Part shown: positions 20,880 through 32,374 of the stretch, piece after piece
Position numbering within the stretch: the first letter of the stretch is position 1
Layout of the letters: each line of letters starts with the position of its first letter
Assembly: GCF_040869045.1 (NCBI RefSeq)
Contig: NC_090321.1
Coordinates: 135,027,689-135,091,688 of the forward strand
From: Eurosta solidaginis
Taxonomy: Eukaryota > Arthropoda > Insecta > Diptera > Tephritidae
Reading direction: 5' to 3'
Length of the DNA stretch: 64,000 bases
Position numbers and translations under genes: made by a program
Notes under the pieces: generated by a model
Database searches by the model: none
What the model was told of the DNA's origin: nothing
Seen by the model: only the letters and a program-made list of their open reading frames with translations

Positions 20880-22211
20880 ACTCGCTTTAGTTTAACGATT
20901 GAGTGGACTTGGAGATTTGCGCATCTCCTTCAGCTCTGCGTTTATGCCCACCCACGTTTTTGGAACTATTAGGATTGATGCTGCAAAAACGTACGCCCTG
21001 GCTTCCCACACTTAAAGTATTTGACTGCATCATTATTCGCCTGCTGCGTTTCCTTCAATGCTTCCAAAATTGTGTCTACCCACTCCGGTCTTTCTACTTC
21101 CACACGATGAGCCTTACATGCTTGTTTAGTCAATAGGGAGACAGTTTCCTGAGTCAATGCATGTGATACCGTTTCTGCGGGTTTGCGTATGTAGCCCGCT
21201 TCGTTTCGATGTCCCGTATTCCATTTATAAAGCTCTGAATTTTAACCCTCTCTGTGTATTCCCCGGGTGCGTCCGCATTTGCGAGATGACCTCTTTCAAC
21301 ATACGAAGCAAACTCCTGCAGAGACTCATTAGCTTTTTGGTAAAGGTTTTGCAGTTCTTTTGGTATATCTGTTTCCTATGCTCGCTTCCGTAACATCTCT
21401 CGACAGCGGCCATCAATGCTTCATAACTGTTCCATTCGTACTCTGGAAGATTTCAGCTGCAGACCATTTCAATGCCACGAAGAGTGCAGGAACTTTATCT
21501 TCCACATTCCAGTTGCTCACTGCTGACGGCTTCTCAAATTGAAGCTTAAATACCTGGAAAGAAACAGATCCGTCAAAAGATGGAGTTTTTACCTTCTGAT
21601 TGTTCGCTGGAATAGCTGGGCGATTTAGGTGCACTCCTGTATACGACCTCTCAAAGCATCCACATCGGCCTCAATTTTTTCCTCAAACTGCATTATTTTT
21701 TCGTCCATGCGCGCTTTGATTATATATGCGCGTCTTGAGCTTATAGTTTTAATGTTATACGTGTCTCTTGTTCTTTCAGTTGAGATGCCATATATGTCTT
21801 TTGTTCTTACAGCTGTGATGAAATTTGTGTTTCCTGTGCTTCAATCTCGAATGTTATGCGTGTCTCCTGGGATTCCAATTGGGAGGACATTTGGGATGCC
21901 ATTTCTGAAATACGTACCTCCTGTGCTTCCATCTTGGATGTCATTGTCGACGTTTGTGCAGTTATTGCAGCCTATATCATGTTTATGTTTGTGTTCGTCA
22001 CTGTCTGCGGTGTTTAATTTTTTTCTTCTAGTTTTGTTGTTGACTCTTCCACATCAGAATGAAAAGTATGTTCATCAACGTCTATTCCTTCCAATTCCAT
22101 AGCTTCCTTTAGTCGTGTTTGTAGCTCGCATTTATTGCCAGTAATATTCAATCCACGGTCTTCCAACTCCTTTTTCAGTTGCTGGATCTTCCATTCACTC
22201 AGTTAGGCCAT
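20880..22211 (-). pseudogene. Gypsy copy 1: gag (SAP-like, coiled coil, capsid, degenerate knuckle)
   Basis: Starting at the ATG at 22211, the third codon is TAA, followed by the SAP-like segment. From about 21970 to 21640 one frame gives a long coiled coil of Q-E-T-R-I repeats (ASQLKEQETRI and variants). 21634-21413 is capsid-like (KTPSFDGSVSFQVFKLQFEK, WSAAEI). 21416-21225 continues in shifted frame (AAVERCYG). 21157-20969 ends with a decayed zinc knuckle (KYFKCGKPG). Several frameshifts are present. A parallel copy at 23570-24696 shows the same order. Confidence 0.75.
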
Positions 22212-22269
22212 GTCTTTGTTGTCCTCCGCTACTCCGGAATTTATTCAACAATTCCTCTTCTGACACCCA

Positions 22270-23040
22270 TTGTAGCCAATTTTAGGGATTTCCTGGTAAT
22301 TATGCATCTTCTACTAACGTTCGAATCACTGAACCGTTGAATAAATAACTCCAATATTTAGTATTGCAAACTGGACTTTATTTAGACTACTTTGGGAGTA
22401 GTACTTCTCAATTATACTTCACAACTAATAGTGTATTTAAATCGAACTGATTAGTTATTCCTCAGCTTGCGCTGCTTTTATACTCTCTGTTGCCTTGTTC
22501 GCATATTTCTCCTAAGGTCTAGGCGTTTCACCTTCTAAAATAGTTGTATCTCCTGCTTGGTTATTGAGTTATACGAGCCGGACCCGTGCGCATCTTGCGC
22601 AACAAATATAAAGTCTCATATCAAATATCACCAGAAATCAGCTGCTCTATCAATCAAACATCTATAAACTTAAATGCGCTTGCGCTGCCATCTGGCGAAT
22701 GTTAGCAACTGCCGGTAATGCAGTGTCAGTGCTAATCAAATATTCACAATAGTGCCTTAGTAGAAATGGATTTTATTATGTGCTCACAATCGTTTATTTT
22801 TACAAATTATTTTAATAAAATATAGCTAAACAAACACGAATCCCCATCTTTACAACCAAAACTTTATTTATAGATTTGAATTCCAAATAAGAGCGAAAAA
22901 GGGACCTGTACATAAAAACAGCAATTAGAAATAATATATAAGATGCGTGTATGTGTGAGTAACAACTCTTAGCTGATGACTACATGTGTGTATGTGAGAT
23001 ATCTCTTCACTTCGAACGGCGACTACATTCGCAGCTCACA
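22270..23040 (-). mobile_element. Gypsy copy 1: 5' LTR
   Basis: A 771-bp LTR on the minus strand starts TGTGAGCTGCG at 23040 and ends ...GGCTACA at 22270, immediately followed by the primer-binding region (TGGGTGTCAGAAG, complementary in part to a tRNA-Leu 3' end). A TATA-like tataaaagcagcgc and a polyadenylation signal are present. It abuts the protease of copy 2 at 23041 without spacer, so copy 1 seems to have been inserted into, or recombined with, copy 2. Confidence 0.75.
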
Positions 23041-23552
23041 ACCCACAATTTGTTTGCCGCACAATCTCCATCAACCTTTGCCCAGATGATTGCCTCCCAT
23101 TTTGGTGCTATTTGCTGATTCTCCACCACCAGCACTCGTCTACTGCTGTAGTCTTTCCCGTAGCCGAGGTTAAGTGGCACATCCATGTTCTTATATCGCA
23201 TCGTCTTGCTTTGGATGTCGATCTTGATGCCTTGGTCGATCAAGAAGTCCACTCCAATTATGATTTCATCAACAATATCTGCCACTATAAAATTGTGTAG
23301 GACCTTGACGTTCCCAATTGCGACTGCACATGCTACTTCCCCAATTACCTGGGTGTCCTCTACAGTGACTGTACGCAATCTTGCTCCATGCAATGGTCTT
23401 ACATTTTTGTTGTTTAAATCTGATTGAATGATGGAATGAGATGCGCGGGTATCTATAGTCAGTACCCGTTCCTTTCCATCCACATGTCCTCCGACAGTAA
23501 GGTTGCTCGACCTTCTTCCAATTTGCGAGATTAGAGATTTTGGGGCATTCAA
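23041..23552 (-). pseudogene. Gypsy copy 2: protease, cut by the LTR of copy 1
   Basis: The frame is nearly identical to copy 1 but without its one-base loss, so protease and linker form one reading frame. The catalytic triad here reads D-T-R (VLTIDTRASHS), with glycine changed to arginine, which would inactivate the enzyme. The frame ends abruptly at 23041, where it meets the LTR of copy 1. RT and everything downstream of copy 2 are absent at this site. Confidence 0.8.
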
Positions 23553-23569
23553 TTGCGGGAGCCAGCTGT

Positions 23570-24696
23570 CGCCTCTTGCGACTCACTCGCTTTAGTTTAA
23601 CGATTGAGTGGACTTGGAGATTTGCGCATCTCCTTCAGCTCTGCGTTTACGCTCACCCACGTTTTTGGAACTATTAGGATTGATGCTGCAAAAACGTACG
23701 CCCTGGCTTCCCACACTTAAAGTATTTGACTACATCATTATTCGTCTGCTGCGTTTCCTTCAATGCTTCCAAAATTGTGTCTACCCACTCTGGTCTTTCT
23801 ACTTCCACACGATGAGCCTTACATGCTGGTTTAGTCAATAGGGAGGCAGTTTCCTGAGTCAATGCATGTGATACCGTTTTTGCGGGTTTGCATATGTAGC
23901 CCGCTTCGTTTCGACGTCCCGTGTTCCATTTATAAAGCTCTGAATTTTAACCCCATCTGTGTATTCCCCGGGTACGTCCGCATTTGCGAGATGAGCCCTT
24001 TCAACATCCCAAGCAAACTCCTGCAGAGTCTCATTAGCTTTTTGGTAAAGGTTTTGCAATTCTTTTGGTATATCTGTTTCCTATGCTCCCTTCCGTAACA
24101 TCTCTCGACAGCGGCCATCAATGCTTCATAACTGTTCCATTCGTACTCTGGAATAGTCTGTAAGATTTCAGCTGCAGACCATTTCAATGCCACGAAGAGT
24201 GCAGGAATTTTATCTTCCACATTCCAGTTGCTCACTGCTGACGGCTTCTCAAATTGAAGCTTAAATACCTGGAAAGAAACAGATCCGTCAAAAGATGGAG
24301 TTTTTACCTTCTGATTGTTCGCTGGAATAGCTGGGCGATTTAGGTGCACTCCTGTATACGACCTCTCAAAGCATCCACATCGGCCTCAATTTTTTCCTCA
24401 AACTGCATTATTTTTTCGTCCATGCGCGCTTTGATTATATATGCGCGTCTCGAGCTTTTAGTTTTAATGGTATACGTGTCTCTTGTTCTTTCAGTTGAGA
24501 TGCCATATATGTCTTTTGTTCTTACAGCTGTGATGAAATTTGTGTTTCCTGTGCTTCAATCTTGGATGTTATACGCGTCTCCTGGGATTCCAATTGGGAG
24601 GACATGTGCTTCCATCTTGGATGTCATTGTCGACGTTTGTGCAGTTATTGCACATGTTTATGTTTGTGTTCGTCACTGTCTGCGGTGTTTAATTTT
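23570..24696 (-). pseudogene. Gypsy copy 2: gag middle and C-terminal part
   Basis: It follows copy 1 gag nearly base for base: coiled-coil repeats (24696-24350), the capsid frame 24349-23930 (KTPSFDGSVSFQ, PEYEWNSYEALMAAV), and the decayed knuckle frame at 23862-23674. A short deletion removes part of the coiled coil near 24600. The gag N-terminus is 3 kb away at 27704-27894, separated by the repeat element at 24697-27703. Confidence 0.75.
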
Positions 24697-25904
24697 TATA
24701 CTCAGTTGAGCAGAGCTCACAGAGTATATTAACTTTGATTTGATAACGGTTGGTTGTACAGGTATAAAGGAATCGAGATAGATATAGACTTCCATATATC
24801 AAAATCATCAGTATCGAAAAAAAATTTGATTGAGCCATGTCCGTCCGTCCGTCCGTCCGTCTGTCCGTTAACACGATAACTTGAGTAAATTTTGAGGTAT
24901 CTTGATGAAATTTGGTATGTAGATTTCTGGGCAGTCATCTCAGATCGCTATTTAAAATGAACGATATCGGACTATAACCACGCCTATTTTTTCGATATCG
25001 AAAATTTCGAAAAACAGAAAAAATGTGATAATTCATTGCCAAAGGCGGATAAAGCGATGAAACTTGGTAGATGCGTTGACGTTATGTCGCAGAATAGAAA
25101 ATTAGTAAGATTTTGGACAATGGGCGTGGCACCGCCCACTTTTACAAGAAGGTAATTTAAAAGTTTTGCAAGCTGTAATTTGGCAGTCGTTGAAGATATC
25201 ATGATGAAATTTGGCAGGAACGTTACTACTACTACTATATATAGTCGAACAAAAATTTACCAATCCGTCTTAAATTTGGTAGGGGCATAGATTCTATGAC
25301 GGTAACTGTTGTCTGTGAAAATGGCCGAAATCGGTGGAATCCACGCCCAGTTTTTATACACAGTCCACCGTCTGGCCTTCCGCTCGGCCGTTAACACAAT
25401 AACTTGCGTAAAAACCAATATATCTTTATTAAACTTAGTCCACGTACTTATCAGAACTCACTTTATCTTGCTATAAAAAATGGCCGGAATCCGACCATAA
25501 CCACGCCCACTTTATCGATATCGAAAATTATGAAAAATTAAAAAAATGCCATAATTCTATACCAAATACGAAAAAAGGGATGAAACGTGGTAATTGGATT
25601 GGTTTATTGACGCAAAATATAACTTTGAAAAAAACTTTGTAAAATGGGTGTGACACCTACCATATTAAGTAGAAGAAAATGAAAAAGTTCTACAAGGCGA
25701 AATCAACAGCGTTTGGAATCTTGGCAGGAATACTTTTAGTGGTACTGCATATATAAATAAATTAGCAGTACCCGACAGAGGATTTTCTGGATCACCTGGT
25801 CCACATTTTGTTCGATATCGCGAAAACGCCTTCACATATACATCTAAGGGCCACTCGCTTTTAAAACCCACATTAATACCTATAATTTGATATCCATATC
25901 GTAC

Positions 25905-27590
25905 AAACACATTTTAGAGTCACCCCTGGCCCACCCTAATGGCGATATCTCGAAAAGGCGTCCACTTTTAGACCTAATGCGCACTCCCTCTTAAAATGCT
26001 CAGTAACACCTTTCGTTATTTACCCATATCGTACAAACATTCTAGAGTCACCCCTGGCCCGCCGTAATGGCGATATCTCAAAAAGGCGTCCACCTATAGA
26101 CCTAATGCCCACTCCCTCTTAAAATGCTCATTACCACCTTTCATTTGATACCCATATCGTACAAACACATTCTAGAGTCACCCCTGCCCACCCTAATGGC
26201 GATATCTCGAAAAGGCGTCCACCTATAGACCTAATACCCACTCCCTCACCCTTGGTCCACCTTTATGGCGATATCTAGAAAAGGCTTCCACCTATAGAAC
26301 TAAGGATAACTCCCTTTTAAAATACTCATTAGCACCTTTCATTTGATACCCATATCGTACAAACACATTCTAGAGTCACCCTGGCCCACCCTAATGGCGA
26401 TATCTCCAAAAGGCGTCCACCTATAGACCTAATGCCCACTCCCTTTTAAAATGCTCAGTAACACCTTTCGTTTGATACCCATATCGTACAAACATTCTAG
26501 AGTCACCCCTGGCCCACCCTAATGGCGAAACCTCGAAAAGGCGTCCACCTATAGACCTAATGCCCACTCCCTCTTAAAATACTCATTAACACTTTTCATT
26601 TTATACCCACATCGTACAAACACATTCTAGAGTCACCCCTGGTCCACCTTTATGGCGATATCTCGAAACGGCGTCCACCTATGGAATTAAGGATCGCTCC
26701 CTTTGAAAATACTCATTAACACCTTTCATTTGATACCCATATCGTACAAACATATTGTAACGAATGTTAGCAGCACTGAGCGATGCTATCGTCTCTAAGC
26801 CGATGCTAACCAGTGACGTGAATGCACATCAATAATTCAATCATTATGTATCTACATAAACGAATAAATAATTGCGTCTACACATATGTACGTATACGAA
26901 CATCTGAGCGGCAATGCACAAATACATGCATATATCTTATCTGAGTTGTCACAAGAGAGAGCAATAATTTGTGCACGTAGTTGTGGCTGGCGATTTTGTA
27001 GCCGAACTAACTAGTAACTTCTGGAAATCGAAGAGCCTAGAAGTATGCAGCGTAAATTATAAAAGCGGGGCAGGCGAGTAAGAAGTAATTCAGTTTGATT
27101 TGTGTTGTCAAGCAGTTTGATTAAGACGATATCTAGCGAGCAATAGCAGTGTTATTTTGAATAGTAGAGTTTCATTGAGCTATCAATCAGTGTGGTTATT
27201 AAGCAAGCTATTCGTTGCACAGTTTGTTATTGTGAAGTACTTTAATAAAGGCCATTTTGCATTATTACAAATTGGAGTTATTTATTCAACAGTTTAGTGA
27301 TTCGAACTTAGTAGAGGATTGCAAATAAGAGGATTTGCAGCAAATTCGTTACAATATTCTAGAGTCCCCCTGGCCCACCCTAATGGCGACATCTCGAAAA
27401 GGCGTCCACCGATGGACCTAAGGCCCGCTCCCTCTTAAAATGCTCAGTAACACCTTTCATTTGATACCCAATCGTACAAACAAATTCTGGAGTCAGCCCT
27501 GGTCCACCTTTATGGCGATATCCCTAAATGGCGTCCATCCATAGAACTATGGCCTACTCTCTCTTAAAATACTCTTTAATACCTTCCACA
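25905..27590. repeat. Minisatellite array, ~128-bp units
   Basis: About eight to nine units, each containing gcgatatctcgaaaaggcgt, then ccactccctcttaaaatgct, then tttcatttgatacccatat and attctagagtcacccctgg. Unit starts judged by the tagagtca motif fall near 25914, 26042, 26172, 26366, 26496, 26625, 27360 and 27487. One unit is shortened near 26240. The array is interrupted by a solo LTR at 26756-27353. The monomer is homologous to that of the array at 36540-37400. Confidence 0.85.
26756..27353 (+). mobile_element. Solo LTR in the minisatellite
   Basis: A 598-bp LTR starts TGTAACGAATGTTAGC and ends GCAAATTCGTTACA, flanked by ATAT on both sides (26752-26755 and 27354-27357). Removing the LTR and one ATAT restores the minisatellite unit. 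It has a TATA-like box (tataaaagcgggg, about 27059) and an aataaag signal near 27244. The ends resemble those of the SAP-gag Gypsy LTRs (TTCGTTACA), so it probably belongs to a sister family. Solo LTRs form by recombination between the two LTRs of an element. Confidence 0.9.
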
Positions 27591-27703
27591 TTCCAGGGTT
27601 TCCCTAGGTTCATTTTCCTACATGGTGATTTTCCTTATTTTGTCTCCATAGCTCTCATAGTATGTAATGTTCGGTTACACCCGAACTTAGCCTTCCTTAC
27701 TTG

Positions 27704-27894
27704 TTTTCTTCTAGTTTTGTTGTTGACTCTTCCACATCAGAATGAAAAGTGTGTTCATCAACGTCTATTCCTTCCAATTCCATAGCTTCCCTTAGTCGTG
27801 TTTGTAGCTCGCATTTATTGCCAGTAATATTCAATCCACGGTCTTCCAACTCCTTTTTCAGTTGCTGGATCTTCCATTCACTCAGCTAGGCCAT
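27704..27894 (-). pseudogene. Gypsy copy 2: gag N-terminus
   Basis: Minus-strand ATG at 27894, then GCC and an in-frame TAG, then the SAP-like segment seen in the other copies (EWKIQQLKKELEDRG). It runs to 27704, where the minisatellite element interrupts it. The stop at codon three is TAG here and TAA in the other two copies. Confidence 0.7.
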
Positions 27895-27953
27895 GTCTTT
27901 GTTGTCTTCCGCTACTCCGGAATTTATTCAACAATTACTCTTCTGACACCCAT

Positions 27954-28690
27954 TGTAACGAATTTTAGGGATTTCCTGGTAATTATGCACCTTCTACTAA
28001 CGTTCGAATCACTGAACCGTTGAATAAATAAGTCCAGTATTTAGTATTGCAAACTGGACTTTATTTAGACTAATTTGGTAGTGTATTTAAATCAAACTGA
28101 TTAGATATTCCTCAGCTTGCGCTGCTTTTATACTCTATGTTGCCTTGTTCGCATATTTCTCCTAAGGTCTAGGCGTTTCACCTTCTAAAATAGTTGTATC
28201 TCCTGCTTGGTTATTGAGTTATACGAGCCGGACCCGTGCGCATCTTGCGCAACAAATATAAAGTCTCATATCAAATATCACCAGAAATCAGCTGTTCTAT
28301 CAATCAACCATCTATAAACTTAAATGCGCTTGCGCTGCCATCTGGCAAATGTCAGCAACTGACGGTAATGCAGTGTTAGTGCTAATCAAATATTCACAAT
28401 AGTGCCATAGTAGAAATAGATTTTATTATGTGCTCACAATCGTTTATTTTTACAAATTATTTTAATAAAATATAGCTAAACAAACACGAATCCCCATCTT
28501 TACAACCAAAACTTTATTTATAGATTTGGATTCCAATAAGAGCGAAAAAGGGACCTGCAATTAGAAATAATATATAAGATGCGTGTATGTGTGAGTAATA
28601 ACTCTTAGCTGATGACTACATGTGTGTATGTGAGATATCTCTTCACTTCGAGCGGCTGGTTATGTAGTCGCAGCTCTTTAAAGCTGGTAG
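27954..28690 (-). mobile_element. Gypsy copy 2: 5' LTR
   Basis: The LTR ends at 27954 (TTCGTTACA on the minus strand) next to the primer site. It matches the LTR at 22270-23040 with a deletion near 28075. The start is not sharply defined; similarity to copy 1 fades near 28660-28690, beyond which only arm A (11417-11560) matches. Confidence 0.65.
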
Positions 28691-30004
28691 CAGTTTTTTG
28701 TTGGCGGCAATCGAAACTGTCGATTTTTATAACTGAAAATCTAGCTACTAACAAAATAGTGCTTATTTGGCACTCTAGATCTAGTTCCGACCCAGAATTT
28801 TGTATCACTAGTTACTGACTTCCCTTGAGGGTAATTAACTAATATCACATGAAGTTAGAATAGGCTCCTCTTCTTTTGGTACAGTTTTGCTTATATTATT
28901 TGGTCATATGCCCCATATTTTTCAGCTCCGCCATCAATTATCTATTTTAGTTCTATTTATGAATCAATTTTGATTACAAATTTTTTTCAGGGCTATAATA
29001 TTTTTGAATAATTTTTAGTTCTCAAATTGTTGGTGTAAATTTTTTTTATCATACTCAAGTGTCTGAGCTTCATCCGAGAGAGCTTTTTCTTGGCACTTTC
29101 ATAAAAGTTTCGAGCATTTTCATATGATTCGAAATTATATGTAAGGGCATATGGTAGTGAGACCAATATTTTTTTTATATTTGAAGTGTGAATTTGTATC
29201 TGTGCCTATGATTAAGGCAAAATAAAAACAAAAGTTCTACAAGTGTATAGGGGTTGAGCAACCGTGGTCATGAAAATGATTTAAGTCTTTCAAATACTCA
29301 GATGATTCTCGTATCAGAACTAACGTGAACATTGCTGATAATGATCGTAAGTCTACCGATGTTTCCTGTAGGTCTCCAATTCTTGATGCTGTTCAGAAAG
29401 TTCCTCCATCCCCAACTCTTGAATTGTATCTCTTTTGACTCACGTTAAATCCAAAATTTAATTCATTAAAACTATGCTGGTGAAAATACTTTAAAAATAT
29501 TGCCCTTATACCTATATGACATTACATTATTTTCGTGTATTTTTTCAATTTTTTGTCGCAGTCCCTCCTAATACGGCTTCAGTACTGGTGTAACTGTGTA
29601 AGCTATATTCCAACAAACAAAGAAAATACAAGAAAAAGATAATCTACTTTGTTAAAAATGAACGAGCCAGTTTGTATTTCGTTAGGTTTTTTGGCGTTCG
29701 GTTGTTTTTTTTTAATTTTTTCAGACAAATCAAAATTTTATTTGTAGTTTAAAACTTTTGTGCATAAATACCAGAGCTGGGTAGTAATGATTACTTTAGG
29801 TAATCAATACCCGTAGATTCCCCATTACATGTACTTGAGGAAAGTAATCAATTCCTTTCCTCCACAGCAAAGGAATTGATTACATTTCAATTCCTAAAAA
29901 AAAAATACCAAAAGTAATTTCGTTTTTTGAGGCTCAAGTACAAAAAATTTTTTGTTTGTAATTGAGAAAAAAAATACTTTGTTCAAATGTAATTTCTGCC
30001 CAAG
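28691..30004 (-). repeat. Inverted duplication, arm B (with hAT end 29772-30004)
   Basis: Inverse copy of about 10530-11560. The block corresponding to 11417-11636 is at 28605-28818. At 29772 the hAT end CAGAGCTGGGTA starts, preceded by ATAAATAC (29764-29771), the inverse of the GTATTTAT flank at 10747. The hAT sequence stops at 30004 inside the subterminal repeat and is replaced by LINE sequence. No genes were seen in this stretch. Confidence 0.75.
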
Positions 30005-30921
30005 TGCATTTAGCGCGGTGGTGGTGCTATGGAGTTTTCTGAAGCCATGCTGATGGCAGGCTAGCTGCAAATTTGCTTTGAAATAGGGGAGCAAAATGGC
30101 TTCAAGCGCCTTGGCTACTGGCGATAGGAGAGATATCGTGCGATATGACTCTCCTATGTTAACTGGTTTCCCAGGCTTTAGTAGCGGGACCACCTTAGCC
30201 ATTTTCCATCTTTCGGGTATGACAAAGGTGGAAAGAGACAGGTTGAAGACATGTGCTAAATATTTGAAACCCTCTTTCCCTAGGCTTTTAAGCATCGGCA
30301 TGGCTATGCCGTCAGGGCCCACTGCTTCGGATGGTTTAGCATGATCGATGGCATCCTCAACCTCTTTGGCGGTGATGGTAATTGGTGACGCGCTGAATTT
30401 ATGTTTATGTGCGTGTCTGTTGGCCATCCGTCTATATTTGCCGACTGTAGAATGCATTATATATTGTCATTGTGCCTTGGCGGATTCGATAGGGAGCTAA
30501 GGCGCAGGTTACGGAACGTCCTAGGACGTGAACAGCAAGGAGCCACAACATATTTATAAAAGTTACGTGGACGTCTGGTTTTGGGGTTTAGCCCAGAACA
30601 ACCTGTCCGATGCAACCATCCCTTACAGGAGACACACTGACAAGAGTATGACCGTCTTAAAAAGATCCTTTTCCGGCAGATGCAGCAAAACCATTTCTCA
30701 GGACCGGGGTTAGGAGACGGGCCTGGATTGGGTCCGATACCTTCCCGGAGCAAGAGAATATGGAGCACTCCCGCTGCAAGGAGCTGCTGGGAGGATGACA
30801 ATTTGTGGGAGGGACGCACCAAATTAAATGGGGTTACACTGAAATGGCAGTCCTTGGTCGGGAAAAATTCCGAGTCGCTCCGGTACATAGAACGGACGGC
30901 CTTGGGAAGCGATTTTTCCAT
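30005..30921 (-). pseudogene. LINE fragment, copy B (internally deleted)
   Basis: Minus strand: 30921-30480 is the LINE 5' part (EGIGPNPGP, then the PHD-like WFCCICRKRIF and KGWLHRTGC). It then jumps to RT (30457-30005: DAIDHAKPSEAVGPDG, MPMLKSLG, VPLLKPGKP, HQHGFRKLHSTTTALNA). The whole endonuclease is missing. The right edge has the same Gypsy RT target (ttttccatcc) as the LINE at 15860-19849, so both descend from one insertion. Near 30005 it runs straight into the hAT end. Confidence 0.8.
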
Positions 30922-31898
30922 CCTTCTTCTTCACAAGTACCACCGGTGTGCTCCACGGACTAGCTGATGGTTCGATGACGCCGCTATCGCTCATTTCTTG
31001 TATGATTTAACTCACAACTTCCCGCTTCGCCAGTGGAACACTACGTGGAGCTTGACGGATCAGCCTCGCATCTCTAGTGTCAATTTGATGTTTCACCACG
31101 TCGCTGCGACCTGGTTTAGAGCCATCTTGGTCAAATATGTTTACGTACTTTAGGAGCAGTTGTTTTGCCTTACTCTGATAGTCTTCCTCTAGCCCCTCCG
31201 ACCATGTCATTTGAAATATTAATTTTTCCAGTTGAAACGTTTTCCTGGAGCTGTTCACAACTAATGACTACTTCAGCATCTTGGCATCTACCCAATATAT
31301 CTCCTTTGGTCATTTTGAATGGTGACTTGAACTCACTGAGTACTCTTACCGGAATACGTACATCCTGTTTTGTTATAGCCAGGGTTTTTCCTACAAGTAC
31401 GTTTGGTGTTGATTTGTTTGCTGCTTCCACAACCCACAATTTGTTTTCCGCACAATCTTCATCAACCTTTGCCCAGATGATTGCCTCCCATTTTGGTGGT
31501 ATTTGCTGATTCTCCACCAGCAGCACTCCTTTACTGCTGTAGTCTTTCCCGTAGCCGAGGTTAAGTGGCACATCCATGTTCTTATATCGCATCGTCTTGT
31601 TTTGCATGTCGATCTTGATGCCTTGGTCGATCAAGAAGTCCACTCCAATTTATATATGCGCGTCTTGAGCTTATAGTTTTAATGTTATACGTGTCTCTTG
31701 TTCTTTCAGTTGAGATACCATATATGTCTTTTGTTCTTACAGCTGTGATGGAATTTGTGTTTCCTGTGCTTCAATCTCGAATGTTATGCGTGTCTCCTTG
31801 GATTCCAATTGGGAGGACATTTGGGATGACATTTCTGAAATACGTACCTCCTGTACTTCCATCTTGGATATCATTTTCGACGTTTGTGCAGTTATTGC
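30922..31898 (-). pseudogene. Gypsy copy 3: gag coiled coil, protease linker, RT start
   Basis: 31898-31650 matches the coiled-coil part of gag (cf. 21720-21970). A deletion joins it at 31644 to the protease/linker frame 31643-31170 (FLIDQGIKIDMQ ... GDILGRCQDAEV). RT follows (31258-31007: KHQIDTRDARLIRQAP; then WSTPVVLVKKKDG up to the LINE). It is a deleted duplicate of the 19862-21970 region, including the same LINE insertion point. Confidence 0.8.
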
Positions 31899-32374
31899 AG
31901 TGCGCTATTGGAGCACCAGCTCGCAAATCAATTTTCGTTTTATAGTCGCTGCTACTCCAAACACCACTTGGCATAATCAACATTATTCGACCAGCTGCTG
32001 TGTTACTGGAGTACTAACTTGCTAATCATCTTTCCTTTTATCGTCGCTGCTACTCCAAACACCACTTGGCATAATCAACATTATTCGACCAGCTGCTGTG
32101 TTACTGGAGTACTAACTCGCTAATCATCTTTCGTTTTTTCATCAACTTAGCAGAATTAGCATTATTCGACCAGCTGCTGTAAGCATACTGGAGCAAATAC
32201 CAACTTCACATCATCAACTTTCGCAAAATATCGACTATCGTTTTTGAAATTTTATGACCTACCATACATTTCTAAATTCCTACATAAATAATTTGTCTTT
32301 TTTTCGATCTACTATTACTACACGATCTTCAAGGTAATCATACTTCTATACAGCTAAGTATAATTCTCATCATA
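31899..32374 (+). repeat. BEL leader with 98-bp tandem repeat
   Basis: A 98-bp unit (tcgctgctactccaaacacc...) starts at 31946 and again at 32044. The second half of the unit (attattcgaccagctgctg) occurs a third time at 32162. It lies directly upstream of the BEL gag at 32375, so it is probably the LTR or leader of that element. A 35-40 bp part recurs inverted near 12960-12998. No clear LTR ends were found. Confidence 0.55.

Larger units (their letters stand above)
24697..27703 (-). mobile_element. Minisatellite-bearing dispersed element inserted in Gypsy gag
   Basis: The gag frame of copy 2 stops at 24696 and resumes at 27704. The inserted DNA ends at the right in ...cgaacttagccttccttacttg (inverse: caagtaaggaaggctaag) and at the left in tactcagttgagcagagctc. 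Inside are a (gtcc)n stretch near 24838-24870, imperfect repeats around gataacttg...aaatttggta, and then the ~128-bp tandem array. I recall sequence of this kind as highly repeated in tephritid flies. No transposase is visible and the superfamily is unknown to me. Confidence 0.6.

Noticed and set aside
25905..27590. CRISPR-like array of regular repeats
   Set aside because: Units are contiguous ~128-bp tandem repeats without unique spacers, in a eukaryotic transposon context.
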